Shown here in pieces: positions 17,176 through 25,938 of a stretch of 64,000 nucleotides of DNA (its first letter is position 1; each line of letters starts with the position of its first letter). The notes below the pieces were generated by a model. The model had not been told where the DNA came from. It made no database searches and saw only the letters and a list, made by a program, of their open reading frames with translations. Position numbers and translations under genes: made by a program. This DNA is from JBBQSN01 sp963825505. GTDB taxonomy: Bacteria; Actinomycetota; Actinomycetes; Actinomycetales; CAWJMD01. Where the stretch lies: the NCBI GenBank assembly GCA_963825505.1, contig CAWGTL010000024.1:1-64000 (forward strand), in the 5' to 3' direction.

Positions 17176-17636
17176 GCCGAGTCCGCCAGCAGCTCTCCCG
17201 CCGCGCGCGCGATGCGGCGCTCGTTGACGAACGTGAGCCGGCCGGCCAGCTCCTCCAGGGGGACCCAGGCGGCGTCGACGGCCTCGGCGTCGGGGTCGCC
17301 CTCCACGCTCAGCTCGCCGCCGGTGGCCTCGAGCAGGTAGTGGTGGACGGTCTTGTGGATCCGGGCGCCCGGCACCGTGAACCAGTAGTCGACGGCGCCG
17401 AGCGCGCGCAGCACCCGGCCCTGGATGCCGGTCTCCTCCGCCACCTCGCGCACCGCCGCCTGCTCGAGGGTCTCGCCCGGCTCGGGGTGGCCCTTGGGCA
17501 GGCACCACTCCAGCCGTCCGGCCCGGTTGTAGCGGGCGATCACGGCCACGACGGCCCGTCCGCGCACGACGTCGACCACCACACCGCCGGCCGAGGTCTC
17601 CTCGACCGGCGTCCGCGGGGCGGGGGACGGCGGCAT
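17172..17636 (-). CDS. NUDIX hydrolase (MutT4-like)
   Basis: 154 residues from ATG 17636, which lies exactly six bases after TACAGT, a leaderless start; a longer in-frame reading to 17693 has no start signal. The Nudix box GX5EX7REUXEEXGU is complete at residues 49-71 (GHPEPGE, REVAEETGI). Nudix enzymes hydrolyse nucleoside diphosphate-linked compounds; the substrate is not clear. The gene is divergent from the CCA-adding enzyme and heads the DUF6049-murJ run, exactly as mutT4 does in mycobacteria. The stop overlaps the next start by GTGA. Confidence 0.92.
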   Translation of the reverse strand: MPPSPAPRTPVEETSAGGVVVDVVRGRAVVAVIARYNRAGRLEWCLPKGHPEPGETLEQAAVREVAEETGIQGRVLRALGAVDYWFTVPGARIHKTVHHYLLEATGGELSVEGDPDAEAVDAAWVPLEELAGRLTFVNERRIARAAGELLADSA

Positions 17637-17642
17637 CCGTTC

Positions 17643-17648
17643 ACTGTA
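17643..17648 (-). promoter_or_regulatory. -10 element of a leaderless promoter
   Basis: TACAGT, then GAACGG, then ATG 17636 of the NUDIX gene. This would be the promoter for the NUDIX-DUF6049-murJ run. Confidence 0.6.
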
Positions 17649-17704
17649 CGGGTGGGCCCGCCGGCGGCCGGGGACCCCGCGACGCTCTGGCACCCTTGTC
17701 TCCC

Positions 17705-19207
17705 GTGCCCGCCGACGTCTCGCCTCCCGACCCGCAGGCCGTGGCCGCCGCCCGTCGGCGCGCGGTCGAGGTCCTGGTCGGTTTCGCCCCGGTGCTGGAC
17801 GCCGTGGCGCGCCGGTTCACCGCCGCCGGGCACGAGATCGCGCTCGTCGGCGGGCCGGTCCGGGACGCCCTGCTCGGCCGCCTGCACCGCGACCCGGGCA
17901 CCGGCGAGGTCGACCTCGACCTGACCACCGACGCGCGCCCCGACGCCGTCGTCGACCTGGTGCGGGGGTGGGCCGACACGTACTGGGAGATCGGCCGCGA
18001 CTTCGGCACCATCGGCGCACGCAAGGGCGGCTTCACCGTCGAGATCACGACCTACCGCACCGACGAGTACGACCCCGCCTCACGCAAGCCGCAGGTGGCG
18101 TTCGGCGACACCCTCGAGGGCGACCTGTCGCGCCGCGACCTCACCGTCAACGCGATGGCGGTGCGGCTGCCCGACCTCACCTTCGTCGACCCGTACGGCG
18201 GCCTGGACGACCTGGCCCGACGGCTGCTCCGCACCCCCGTCACCCCGCAGCAGTCGTTCGGCGACGACCCGCTGCGGATGCTGCGGGTGGCGCGGTTCGC
18301 CTCCCAGCTCGGCTTCGACGTCGAGCCCGGCACCCGCGAGGCGATGACCGAGATGGCCGGGCGGCTGGAGATCGTCTCCCGCGAGCGGGTGATGGCCGAG
18401 CTGGTGAAGCTGCTGCTCGGCGCCGACCCGCGGGCGGGCCTGGAGCTGCTGGTGGACACCGGGCTCGCCGACGAGGTGCTGCCCGAGGTCGCCGCCCTGC
18501 GGCTCACCGTCGACGAGCACCACCGCCACAAGGACGTCTACGAGCACTCGCTCACCGTGCTGGAGCAGGCGATCGCGCTGGAGACCGGACCGGACGGGCC
18601 CGTCCCGGGCCCCGACCTCGTGCTGCGCCTGGCCGCCCTGCTGCACGACATCGGCAAGCCCAGCACGCGCCGGTTCGAGGAGGGCGGCGGCGTCTCCTTC
18701 CACCACCACGAGGTGGTGGGCGCCAAGCTCGCGCGCAAGCGGCTCAAGGAGCTCAAGCTCGACACCGCCACCACCAAGGACGTGGCCCGGCTGGTGGAGC
18801 TGCACCTGCGCTTCCACGGCTACGGCGGCGGCGAGTGGACCGACTCCGCCGTGCGCCGGTACGTCACCGACGCCGGCCCGCTGCTGGAGCGGCTGCACCG
18901 GCTCACCCGGGCCGACTGCACCACCCGGAACCGGCGCAAGGCGGCCCGGCTGGCGGCCACCTACGACGCGCTGGAGGAGCGGATCGCCGTCCTGCTCGAG
19001 GCCGAGGAGCTCGCGGCGGTGCGTCCGGACCTCGACGGCCAGCAGATCATGGCGCTGCTCGGTATCCGGCCCGGTCCGCTGGTCGGCCGCGCCTACGCGC
19101 ACCTGCTCGAGCTGCGGATGGAGCACGGCCCGCTCGACACCGAGCGCGCCGAGGCCGAGCTGCGCGCCTGGTGGGCGCAGCAGCCCGAGTCCGCCGCCAC
19201 CGGCTGA
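17705..19207 (+). CDS. cca: CCA tRNA nucleotidyltransferase
   Basis: Adds or repairs the 3-prime CCA end of tRNAs with CTP and ATP (annotated pcnA in mycobacteria). 500 residues from GTG 17705; a TTG nine bases upstream is also in frame. Class II nucleotidyltransferase core: LVGGPVRDALLGR, then the catalytic acidic pair in VDLDLTTDARPD, then RRDLTVNAMAV and DDPLRMLRVARF. The C-terminal half has an HD domain (LLHDIGKPSTR and FHHHEVVGA). It is divergent from the NUDIX gene, the arrangement conserved across actinobacteria. Confidence 0.94.
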   Translation: MPADVSPPDPQAVAAARRRAVEVLVGFAPVLDAVARRFTAAGHEIALVGGPVRDALLGRLHRDPGTGEVDLDLTTDARPDAVVDLVRGWADTYWEIGRDFGTIGARKGGFTVEITTYRTDEYDPASRKPQVAFGDTLEGDLSRRDLTVNAMAVRLPDLTFVDPYGGLDDLARRLLRTPVTPQQSFGDDPLRMLRVARFASQLGFDVEPGTREAMTEMAGRLEIVSRERVMAELVKLLLGADPRAGLELLVDTGLADEVLPEVAALRLTVDEHHRHKDVYEHSLTVLEQAIALETGPDGPVPGPDLVLRLAALLHDIGKPSTRRFEEGGGVSFHHHEVVGAKLARKRLKELKLDTATTKDVARLVELHLRFHGYGGGEWTDSAVRRYVTDAGPLLERLHRLTRADCTTRNRRKAARLAATYDALEERIAVLLEAEELAAVRPDLDGQQIMALLGIRPGPLVGRAYAHLLELRMEHGPLDTERAEAELRAWWAQQPESAATG

Positions 19208-19260
19208 CCTTCCCGGGCCTCGGGAAGGACGGTGCGGCCTCGTGGAGCGGCGTCCGAGGG

Positions 19261-19833
19261 TCAGGGGCAGCCGTACGGGCTCGTGGTCCCGAGCTCGTCC
19301 CGGTAGAGCGCCTCGTCGCCGGCGTGCGCGCGCAGGCAGAACGAGTCTTCAGCGACCTCGACGAGGACCACGTCGTCGGTCGTCGCGGCCAGGGGCTGCG
19401 ACCGCGTCAGGGTGAGGGGGTAGCTCCCGAGGTCGACGCGGGCGGTCTCCATCGTGATCGCGGCGGCCGACAGGTCCGACCTCAGGGCGACCTCGACCGC
19501 CTTCTCGCGCTGGTTGAGGAAGACCGGGATCGCCACCGCGGCCAGCACGGGCAGCAGGACCAGGTGCACGAGGGAGATCACCAGGCCGGCGACGGCCAGA
19601 CCACGTCCGTCCAGGCCGTGGCGACGCGTCCGCACCATCGAGCCGATGCTGAGGCCGAGCCCCACCGGCCAGAACAGGAGCGACAGCACGAACCCCCAGA
19701 CCGCCATCGGGTCCGTGCCCCGCGCGGGGGCGTGGCCGAAGGGCACGACGGACGGTACGCCGACCGGGTGGACGGGGGTGCCGAACTGGTTGACCTGGCC
19801 GGGGTACGGCCGCTGGTCCTGCTGCTGGGTCAC
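19261..19833 (-). CDS. DUF4190-type membrane protein with pilin-like helix
   Basis: 190 residues. A Pro/Gln-rich N-terminus (TQQQDQRPYPGQVNQFGTP) precedes two hydrophobic helices (MAVWGFVLSLLFWPVGLGL and GLAVAGLVISLVHLVLLPV). AIPVFLNQREKAVEVALRSDL after the second resembles the start of a type IV pilin. The outer C-terminal domain has two cysteines (SFCLRAHAG and SPYGCP). GTG 19833 has GAGGA six bases upstream and is nine bases past the end of the MFS gene, so they are probably co-transcribed. Function unknown. Confidence 0.72.
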   Translation of the reverse strand: MTQQQDQRPYPGQVNQFGTPVHPVGVPSVVPFGHAPARGTDPMAVWGFVLSLLFWPVGLGLSIGSMVRTRRHGLDGRGLAVAGLVISLVHLVLLPVLAAVAIPVFLNQREKAVEVALRSDLSAAAITMETARVDLGSYPLTLTRSQPLAATTDDVVLVEVAEDSFCLRAHAGDEALYRDELGTTSPYGCP

Positions 19834-19842
19834 GGAGGTTCC

Positions 19843-21192
19843 TCACGGGGTGGGGCGATTCGTCCCGGGTGCATCGGTCCCGCCCGGCCCGGACTTGACC
19901 CGCCGGCGGTACACGGCGGCGGTGGTGACGAAGAGCACGGCGACGCCGGCGAACACCCAGGGCTGGTCGCCGGTGGGTGGCACGGCGAGCACCGCGACGA
20001 CCGCCGCGACCAGGAACGCCGCGTTGAAGACGGTGTCGTAGAACGTGAACACGCGTCCGCGGTAGGTGTCGTCGACGCTGGTCTGCACCACCGTGTCGAC
20101 GCTGATCTTCGCCGCCTGCGCGGCCAGGCCGAGGACGGCGGCACCGGCCACGAGCAGGGGCGCCGTGACGGTGACGGCGAGGACCGCCTCGACGACGGCC
20201 GCGGCGACGAGGGCCGTCACCACCCAGGTGCGCAGGCCCAGCGCGCGGGTCGCCGACGGCGTGACGACGGCCGCCAGCCCGGCGCCGACCCCGGCCGCGC
20301 CGAAGGCGGTCGCCACCAGCGCGAGGCCGGCGTCGACGTCCGCCGGGTCCGTGAGGGTGTTGCGGCACAGCAGCACGGTGGTGAGGGTGAAGAGCCCGAA
20401 ACCCGTTCGGAGCGAGCCGATCACGGCCAGCGCGTCGAACGCCGCCCGGCGCTCGCGGACGTGCCGGGCGCCCTCCACCAGACCGCGCGCCACACCTGCC
20501 AGCTCGCCCCCCACCGGGCCTGCGGTCCCGCCGCCGCCGTCCGGCCCCAGCTGGTCGGGGCGCAGCAGCAGCACCACGCCGGCCGAGACCAGGTAGAGCC
20601 CGGCCGCGCAGACGAGCACCACGGCGTCGCTGCGGTCTCCGGCGCCGAGGACGGACCGGACGGCGTAAGCACCCGCACCTCCGAGCAGCGCCGCCACCGT
20701 CCCGGCCGTCGGGGTGACGGCGTTGGCGACCACGAGGTCGCCCGGCCGCACCACGTGCGGGAGCCCCGCCGACAGCCCGGCGAGGAAGAACCTGTTGACC
20801 GACAGGCAGACCAGCACCAGCACGTACAGCAGCGGCCCGACGCCCACCGCCACGACCACCCACGCCACCAGCAGCACCAGCAGCGCGCGGACGAGGTTCG
20901 CCACCAGCAGCACCTGCCGGCGCCGCCACCGGTCGAGCAGCACGCCGGCGAACGGCCCCACCAGCGTGTACGGGACCAGGGCCGCGGTGAACGCCCACGC
21001 CACGGCGGAGGTCGTCGCCGCCCGCTCGGGGGAGAAGAACACCAGCGAGGCCAGCCCCACCTGGAACGCGCCGTCGCCGGCCTGCGAGGCGAGGCGGGTA
21101 CCGAGCAGCCGGCGGTACCCGCTGGCCGACAGCACGTCCCGCAGCGCCGGCCACGTCGGCCGCTGGGTGCTCGGTCCGGCCGGGGTGCTCAC
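19843..21192 (-). CDS. MFS transporter
   Basis: 449 residues with about 12 hydrophobic segments. The first loop has the MFS motif in VGPFAGVLLDRWRRRQVLL. The N-terminal GTRLASQAGDGAFQVGLASLVFFSPERA is typical of actinobacterial export-type permeases. GTG 21192 follows GGGGGGAGG by about ten bases. The cargo cannot be read from sequence. It sits downstream of the large membrane hydrolase (94-base gap) on the same strand. Confidence 0.82.
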   Translation of the reverse strand: MSTPAGPSTQRPTWPALRDVLSASGYRRLLGTRLASQAGDGAFQVGLASLVFFSPERAATTSAVAWAFTAALVPYTLVGPFAGVLLDRWRRRQVLLVANLVRALLVLLVAWVVVAVGVGPLLYVLVLVCLSVNRFFLAGLSAGLPHVVRPGDLVVANAVTPTAGTVAALLGGAGAYAVRSVLGAGDRSDAVVLVCAAGLYLVSAGVVLLLRPDQLGPDGGGGTAGPVGGELAGVARGLVEGARHVRERRAAFDALAVIGSLRTGFGLFTLTTVLLCRNTLTDPADVDAGLALVATAFGAAGVGAGLAAVVTPSATRALGLRTWVVTALVAAAVVEAVLAVTVTAPLLVAGAAVLGLAAQAAKISVDTVVQTSVDDTYRGRVFTFYDTVFNAAFLVAAVVAVLAVPPTGDQPWVFAGVAVLFVTTAAVYRRRVKSGPGGTDAPGTNRPTP

Positions 21193-21286
21193 CCGGCCGA
21201 GCCTCCCCCCGCGAGTGCGACCCACTCGCGCGACACGCCCGGTGCGTCGCGCGCGGCGATCACGCTCGCGGGCAGGCCTCGGCGGG

Positions 21287-23557
21287 TCAGACCGGCCGCA
21301 CCTGCCCGCTGACGAGGTCGGCCAGCTCGTCGACGGCGTCGGCGTAGGAGTCGGCCAGGTCGTACCCGGAGTGCCCGCGGACCGGCGGGTACGCGGCGTG
21401 CGACCCGTCCATGTCCAGTCCCTCGGGGTCGCTGACCCGGCGGTCGCGGTCGGTGCCGAGCACCCGCACGAGGCTGGCACCGATCGGGTCGGTGACGCGG
21501 AACAGGTTGAGCCAGCGACGACCGAGCCGGGCGTCGACGGTGCGCAGCCGGGCGAAGCCGAAGTGGTGCGGGAAGATCGTCGCGTAGGCCCGGGCCAGCG
21601 GGCTGCCGTGGGTCAGCAGGCCGACCCGGTCCAGCCCGTGCAGGGGGTCGACCGCCCACAGCTGCTGCGCCACCGCGACGCAGATGACCGAGCCCTGCGA
21701 GTGCCCGGACAGCACGACGCCGTGGCCGCCGGCCGACGGCCGGGCCAGGTAGCAGGTGCGGGCCACGAGCTGCGGCACGGCGCGCTCGCAGTAGCTCGGC
21801 GGCGCCAGCGGGTGCGCGGCCCGGGGCCAGAACGCCGCGACGTCCCAGGCGATCCCGAGCCGGCGGCGCCAGGTCTCGGACCTCCAGCCGGCCACCGCCA
21901 GCGCCACCAGTCCCACGCCGGCGGTCGTCACCATCCAGCTGCCCACCACCACCAGACCCCGCCGCGGCTCGAACAGCTCGAGCTCCTGTCCCGCGAGGTT
22001 CGCGACCGTCGAGACGGAGGCGAGCGCCGCGACGACGAGTCCTGCGATCGCCCCGATCCCCAGCAGCGCCAGCACGTTGTCCACCTGCGCGAGCTCGGAG
22101 GTGGCGCGCGGTGTCGCGACCCGCCGCACCCGGTGGTCGTCCCGCCAGCGGCGGTAGTCCTGCGCCGACAGCTCCTCCGAGGTGTAGCCGTACTCGTGCA
22201 GCACCTGGGTGATGATCCGTCGACGCCCCCGGACCACGCGGCTGCCCATCAGCGCGGCGAAGATCACCAGGATCCCGACGAAGAAGACGAAACCTGCTGC
22301 GCCCCAGTCGAAGATGCGCAACCCGGTGAGGTGCACGTCGCCGGACGTGCCACGCAGGAGGTCGGCGACGCGGGCCGAGACCGCCGCGGAGTACGCGTAC
22401 CCGAGCAGCACGCCGCTCGAGGCGAGCAGGGTCGGACCGACCCGACCGAGAGCGCGTCCGAGAGCGCCCTCGCCGGTGCCGTCCGGTCCGGTCTGCCGCC
22501 CGTCCGGGCCGAGCAGCCGCAGGACGAGAAGCGTTGCCAGCAGAACCGTCTGGCCCGCAACGAGCAGGTCGACGACGAGGGGGAGACGCGGCAGGGCGGA
22601 GGGTGCACCCGCCCACGCAGGCGCCCCGCCACCCCACGCGCCGGCCGCAGCGAGGGCGACCGCGACCAGGGAGCCCAGCACGAGCACCGTGCCGATGACG
22701 TGCTCGCCCCGCAGCGACCCCGTGGTCCACCGCGTCCACGGCGTCGGGACGGTGACCAGGGCCGCCGCCACGACGACCACGACCGCCGCCAGGACGAGCG
22801 CGGTGACGGAGGCGAGCCCCCGGTCGTCCGGGACCAGCCCCACCGCGAAGGCGACCACGGCGAAACCCGTGGACAGGTGCAGGATGCGCAGGCGGCGGGC
22901 CAGCGACTCCCCGCGCCACATCCACGGCGAGTCCAGCGAAGGGTGCCGCGCGTCCGCGACCTCCTCGCGCGGGGTGCGGTCGAACACGGTGACGTCGGGG
23001 CTGGTGGGGTCCACCGCGGGGCCGCCGGCGACCGCCTCGTACCGCAGGCTCGCGCGGCGTGAGAGCGAGGTCAGCACCACCAGCAGCAGCACCGGCACCA
23101 CGGACGCCACAGCCACCCGGGTCCCGGGGGCCCACCCGTCGGCGAACCCCACCACGCCGGCGGCCGTGCCGCACTGCTGCCCGCGGCACTGCCAGGCGAG
23201 CAGGTCGACGGCGACGTGGGTGATCGACACCGCGAGCACGGCCGTCACGGTGAGCGCGAGCAGGCGCACGAGCGCGTGGAAGCGCTCGCGGTCGGGGTGG
23301 TGGCCGGCCCAGAACGCGAGGTTCACCAGGCCGAGGGGGAGCAGGACCAGCCAGAGCGCCTGCAGCGCAGGGCCGGACGTCAGCCGTCCCCAGCTCATCC
23401 CCTCGACGTCGGGACCGTCGCGACGACGACGGCGCGTGGCGGGCCGGACGAACCGCACGAGGTCGTCGCCGGCCACCTGCTCGACGGCGGTGTCACCGAC
23501 CAGCACCTCCGGCGGCGTGCCGGAGACGCCGTGCACCCGCAGCTCCGTGACGTCCAT
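21287..23557 (-). CDS. Large polytopic membrane protein with alpha/beta-hydrolase-like domain
   Basis: 756 residues, family name unknown to me. It opens with ELRVHGVSGTPPEVLVGD (residues 5-22), a signature shared by predicted membrane hydrolases. About eight to ten hydrophobic helices occupy residues 65-560. The C-terminal 190 residues hold a nucleophile elbow GHSQGS (618-623, Ser620), LLTHGSPLARAYATIFP, and SHAAYPP as candidate catalytic histidine. A lipase or esterase acting at the membrane is an inference. ATG 23557 has a strong AGGAGGAGG, but that sequence pairs perfectly with an upstream strand (23562-23593). Possibly co-transcribed with the MFS gene. Confidence 0.75.
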   Translation of the reverse strand: MDVTELRVHGVSGTPPEVLVGDTAVEQVAGDDLVRFVRPATRRRRRDGPDVEGMSWGRLTSGPALQALWLVLLPLGLVNLAFWAGHHPDRERFHALVRLLALTVTAVLAVSITHVAVDLLAWQCRGQQCGTAAGVVGFADGWAPGTRVAVASVVPVLLLVVLTSLSRRASLRYEAVAGGPAVDPTSPDVTVFDRTPREEVADARHPSLDSPWMWRGESLARRLRILHLSTGFAVVAFAVGLVPDDRGLASVTALVLAAVVVVVAAALVTVPTPWTRWTTGSLRGEHVIGTVLVLGSLVAVALAAAGAWGGGAPAWAGAPSALPRLPLVVDLLVAGQTVLLATLLVLRLLGPDGRQTGPDGTGEGALGRALGRVGPTLLASSGVLLGYAYSAAVSARVADLLRGTSGDVHLTGLRIFDWGAAGFVFFVGILVIFAALMGSRVVRGRRRIITQVLHEYGYTSEELSAQDYRRWRDDHRVRRVATPRATSELAQVDNVLALLGIGAIAGLVVAALASVSTVANLAGQELELFEPRRGLVVVGSWMVTTAGVGLVALAVAGWRSETWRRRLGIAWDVAAFWPRAAHPLAPPSYCERAVPQLVARTCYLARPSAGGHGVVLSGHSQGSVICVAVAQQLWAVDPLHGLDRVGLLTHGSPLARAYATIFPHHFGFARLRTVDARLGRRWLNLFRVTDPIGASLVRVLGTDRDRRVSDPEGLDMDGSHAAYPPVRGHSGYDLADSYADAVDELADLVSGQVRPV

Positions 23558-23561
23558 CGCG

Positions 23562-23593
23562 GCCTCCTCCTAGCGACAGTGGCAGGAGGAGGC
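23562..23593 (-). promoter_or_regulatory. Hairpin sequestering the ribosome-binding site
   Basis: On the mRNA (minus strand) GCCTCCTCCT at 23593-23584 and AGGAGGAGGC at 23571-23562 form a perfect 10-base stem with a 12-base loop. The 3-prime arm is the Shine-Dalgarno sequence of the membrane hydrolase gene, four bases from its ATG. Such a structure would block initiation until melted or unfolded. Confidence 0.65.
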
Positions 23594-23641
23594 AGCGCCG
23601 CACCAGATACCCGAGCCGCCCTGATACCGCACCGAAACGGC

Positions 23642-23692
23642 CGAAGAGCGGAGGATCCGGCCCCCGTGCAGGGTCGGATCCTCCGCTCTTCG
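23642..23692. terminator. Strong hairpin, probable terminator of the sugar ABC operon
   Basis: Perfect 18-base arms at 23642-23659 and 23675-23692 with a 15-base loop. It lies 18 bases beyond the stop of the permease gene (minus strand) and upstream of the hydrolase gene. No T-tract; this fits GC-rich actinobacterial intrinsic terminators. Confidence 0.75.
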
Positions 23693-23709
23693 CGGCAGGA
23701 CCGGCCAGG

Positions 23710-24975
23710 TCAGGCGCGACCGTGCGAGGCCCGGCTCCGACGGCTGAGCGAGTCGACGACGACCGCGAGGAGCAGCACGCCGCCGGTGATCATGTAGCGC
23801 GCCGGGGTGCCGAGGTTGATCAGGCTGAGACCGTTGGAGATCGACTGGATCACCAGGATGCCGAGCAGCGCCGAGTACGCCGACCCGCGGCCGCCGAACA
23901 GGCTGGTGCCGCCGATCACCGCCGCGGCGATGGCGTTGAGGTTGGTGTCGCCGCCACCGCTGCTCTGGTTCGAGGCCGCCAGCCGGCTGGCCGCGAGGAT
24001 GCCGCCGAGGGCCGCCAGGGTCGAGCACATCACGAAGACCGAGATGTACACCCGCCGGACGTTGATGCCGGCCCGGCGAGCTGCCTCGACGTTGCCGCCG
24101 ATCGCGACCACCGCACGGCCCCAACGGGTCCGGCGGATCAGCAGGTCGACCACGACGACCAGCGCGAGGAACAGCAGGAACATCACCGACACGCCACGGT
24201 CCTGGTTCAGCAGCGCCACCGGGATGGCGAGGACGACGAGCAGCAGCGCGGCCCGCACGCCGAGCAGGCCGATCGGGGTGGTCGACAGGCCGGCCGCCTC
24301 ACGACGCCCGTTCGAGATCAGCCGGGTGCCGACGTAGGCGGCGACCACGAGCACCACGAGCAGGTACGCGACGGCCGCCGGCAGGAAGGTCTGCTGGGCG
24401 AACTCCACCATCGTGGAGTTGAACGGGATGTTGATCGACCCCTGTGGCCCGAGCACCTTGATCTGCATGCCGAGCACGGCGAGCAACCCGGCGAGGGTGA
24501 TGACGAAGCTCGGTACCCCGAACTGGGTGTACAGCACCCCGTAGAGCAACCCGATCACCGCGCCCGCCGCGAGCGCGCCGATCAGCACCAGCGGCAGCGA
24601 GTAGCCCTGGCTCACCGCGCCGACGGCCAGGATCGCGGCGGCCAGGCCGCTCACCGACCCGACGGACAGGTCGATCTCGCCGAGCATCAGCACCAGCACG
24701 ATGCCGAGCGCGATCGTGCCGGTCGCCGCGCACTGCAGGGTGAGGTTCACCAGGTTGCGGCTGGACAGGAAGGCGTCGTTCTGGGCCTGGAACACCGCCC
24801 AGATGACGACCAGCCCGATGACGACGGGCAGCGGGCCGAGGTCGCCGCCGCGCAGCCGGGTGAGGAACACCCGGACGAACCCGCCGATGCCCTGGGACGC
24901 GATGAGGCGCTCGTCCTGCAGGTCGGCGGGCAGCGCGGCCGCGTCCGGGGCGGGGGTCTTGGCGGTGCTGGTCAT
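23710..24975 (-). CDS. Sugar ABC transporter permease (XylH/RbsC family)
   Basis: 421 residues with about ten hydrophobic helices and the BPD_transp_2 features GEIDLSVGSVSGLAAA, GVPSFVITLAGLL and GGNVEAARRAGINV. The EIDLSVGS loop is diagnostic of the Rbs/Xyl/Ara monosaccharide permeases. ATG 24975 overlaps the stop of the ATPase gene as ATGA and has GGAGAAGGGCGA upstream. Last gene of the importer; a strong hairpin follows. Confidence 0.92.
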   Translation of the reverse strand: MTSTAKTPAPDAAALPADLQDERLIASQGIGGFVRVFLTRLRGGDLGPLPVVIGLVVIWAVFQAQNDAFLSSRNLVNLTLQCAATGTIALGIVLVLMLGEIDLSVGSVSGLAAAILAVGAVSQGYSLPLVLIGALAAGAVIGLLYGVLYTQFGVPSFVITLAGLLAVLGMQIKVLGPQGSINIPFNSTMVEFAQQTFLPAAVAYLLVVLVVAAYVGTRLISNGRREAAGLSTTPIGLLGVRAALLLVVLAIPVALLNQDRGVSVMFLLFLALVVVVDLLIRRTRWGRAVVAIGGNVEAARRAGINVRRVYISVFVMCSTLAALGGILAASRLAASNQSSGGGDTNLNAIAAAVIGGTSLFGGRGSAYSALLGILVIQSISNGLSLINLGTPARYMITGGVLLLAVVVDSLSRRSRASHGRA

Positions 24976-25817
24976 CGGGGGTCGCCCTTCTCCAGGTCCG
25001 GGCCGTCGGTGGGAGCAGGGTCCAGCACCTTCTCCTCGCGCCGGCTGGCGCGCTCGGACACGGCGTTCGTGGTCGCTCCGGTGATGGCGGCGATGATCTC
25101 CTGGGTGCTGGTGTCGCTCACGGCGAAGACGCCGTTGTTGCGGCCGAGCCGCAGCACGTTGACGCGGTCGGCCACCGCCATCACGTCGGACATGTTGTGG
25201 CTGATGAGGATCACGGCCAACCCGTTCTCGCGCAGCCGTTCCACCAGGTTGAGCACCTCGGCGGTCTGGGCCACGCCGAGGGCGGCGGTGGGCTCGTCGA
25301 GCATGACGACCTTCGGCTCGCCGAGCAGCGAGCGCGCGATCGCGACGGTCTGGCGCTGGCCGCCGGAGAGGCTGGCGACCGGGATGCGCACCGACGGGAT
25401 CTTGGCGCTGAGCTGGCGCAGCAGCCGCCAGGACTCCTGCTCCATCGTCACCTCGTCGAGGGCGCGGCCGCGGTGCACCTCGCGGCCGAGGAACAGGTTG
25501 GCGACGACGTCGAGGTTGTCGCACAGCGCGAGGTCCTGGAAGACCGTCGCGATGCCCAGCTGCTGGGCCTCGGCGGGGCTGCCGACGGCGACCTGGCGCC
25601 CGGCGAAGACCATCCGCCCGGCGTCCGGGGTGTAGACGCCCGCGATGGTCTTCACCAGCGTGGACTTGCCGGCGCCGTTGTCGCCGACGAGGGCGACCAC
25701 CTCACCGGAGTGGACGTCGAAGTCGATGTCCTTGAGCGCCTGGACGGCGCCGAAGGTCTTCGACACCCCCGTGAGCTCCAGCACGGCGGTCCTCGCCGGC
25801 GCGTGGGTGGCGGTCAT
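24972..25817 (-). CDS. Sugar ABC transporter ATP-binding protein (XylG-like, single domain)
   Basis: 281 residues with one nucleotide-binding domain, unlike the two-domain XylG/RbsA of enterobacteria. Walker A GDNGAGKST, Q-loop VFQDLALCDNLDV, signature LSGGQRQTVAIARSL, Walker B VVMLDEPTAAL and H-loop SHNMSD are all intact. It presumably works as a homodimer beneath the permease. The C-terminal tail after residue 245 is charged and may be regulatory. The substrate-binding protein gene lies 121 bases upstream, separated by a hairpin. Confidence 0.93.
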   Translation of the reverse strand: MTATHAPARTAVLELTGVSKTFGAVQALKDIDFDVHSGEVVALVGDNGAGKSTLVKTIAGVYTPDAGRMVFAGRQVAVGSPAEAQQLGIATVFQDLALCDNLDVVANLFLGREVHRGRALDEVTMEQESWRLLRQLSAKIPSVRIPVASLSGGQRQTVAIARSLLGEPKVVMLDEPTAALGVAQTAEVLNLVERLRENGLAVILISHNMSDVMAVADRVNVLRLGRNNGVFAVSDTSTQEIIAAITGATTNAVSERASRREEKVLDPAPTDGPDLEKGDPR

Positions 25818-25896
25818 CCGCTCGAGCCTCCAGTGATCGGGTCTGGCTGGTGGTCCTCAGGGTGCCGCACCGCGGCGGCGGGCGGCAGGTGCCAGA

Positions 25897-25932
25897 ACGG
25901 CGGGCCCGGACCAGCTGGCCCGGGCCCGCCGT
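25897..25932. terminator. Intercistronic hairpin between binding protein and ATPase genes
   Basis: Perfect 12-base arms at 25897-25908 and 25921-25932 with a 12-base loop, starting seven bases past the binding-protein stop. It is probably a partial terminator or an RNA 3-prime stabiliser that lets the binding protein be made in excess. Confidence 0.65.
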
Positions 25933-25938
25933 CGTGGG

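Noticed and set aside
13357..17508. 1383-residue frame joining DUF6049 N-terminus to MurJ
   Set aside because: The middle is nonsense created by the +1 shift in DUF6049. MurJ has its own GTG at 15021 in a GTGA overlap, so this is not a real fusion.
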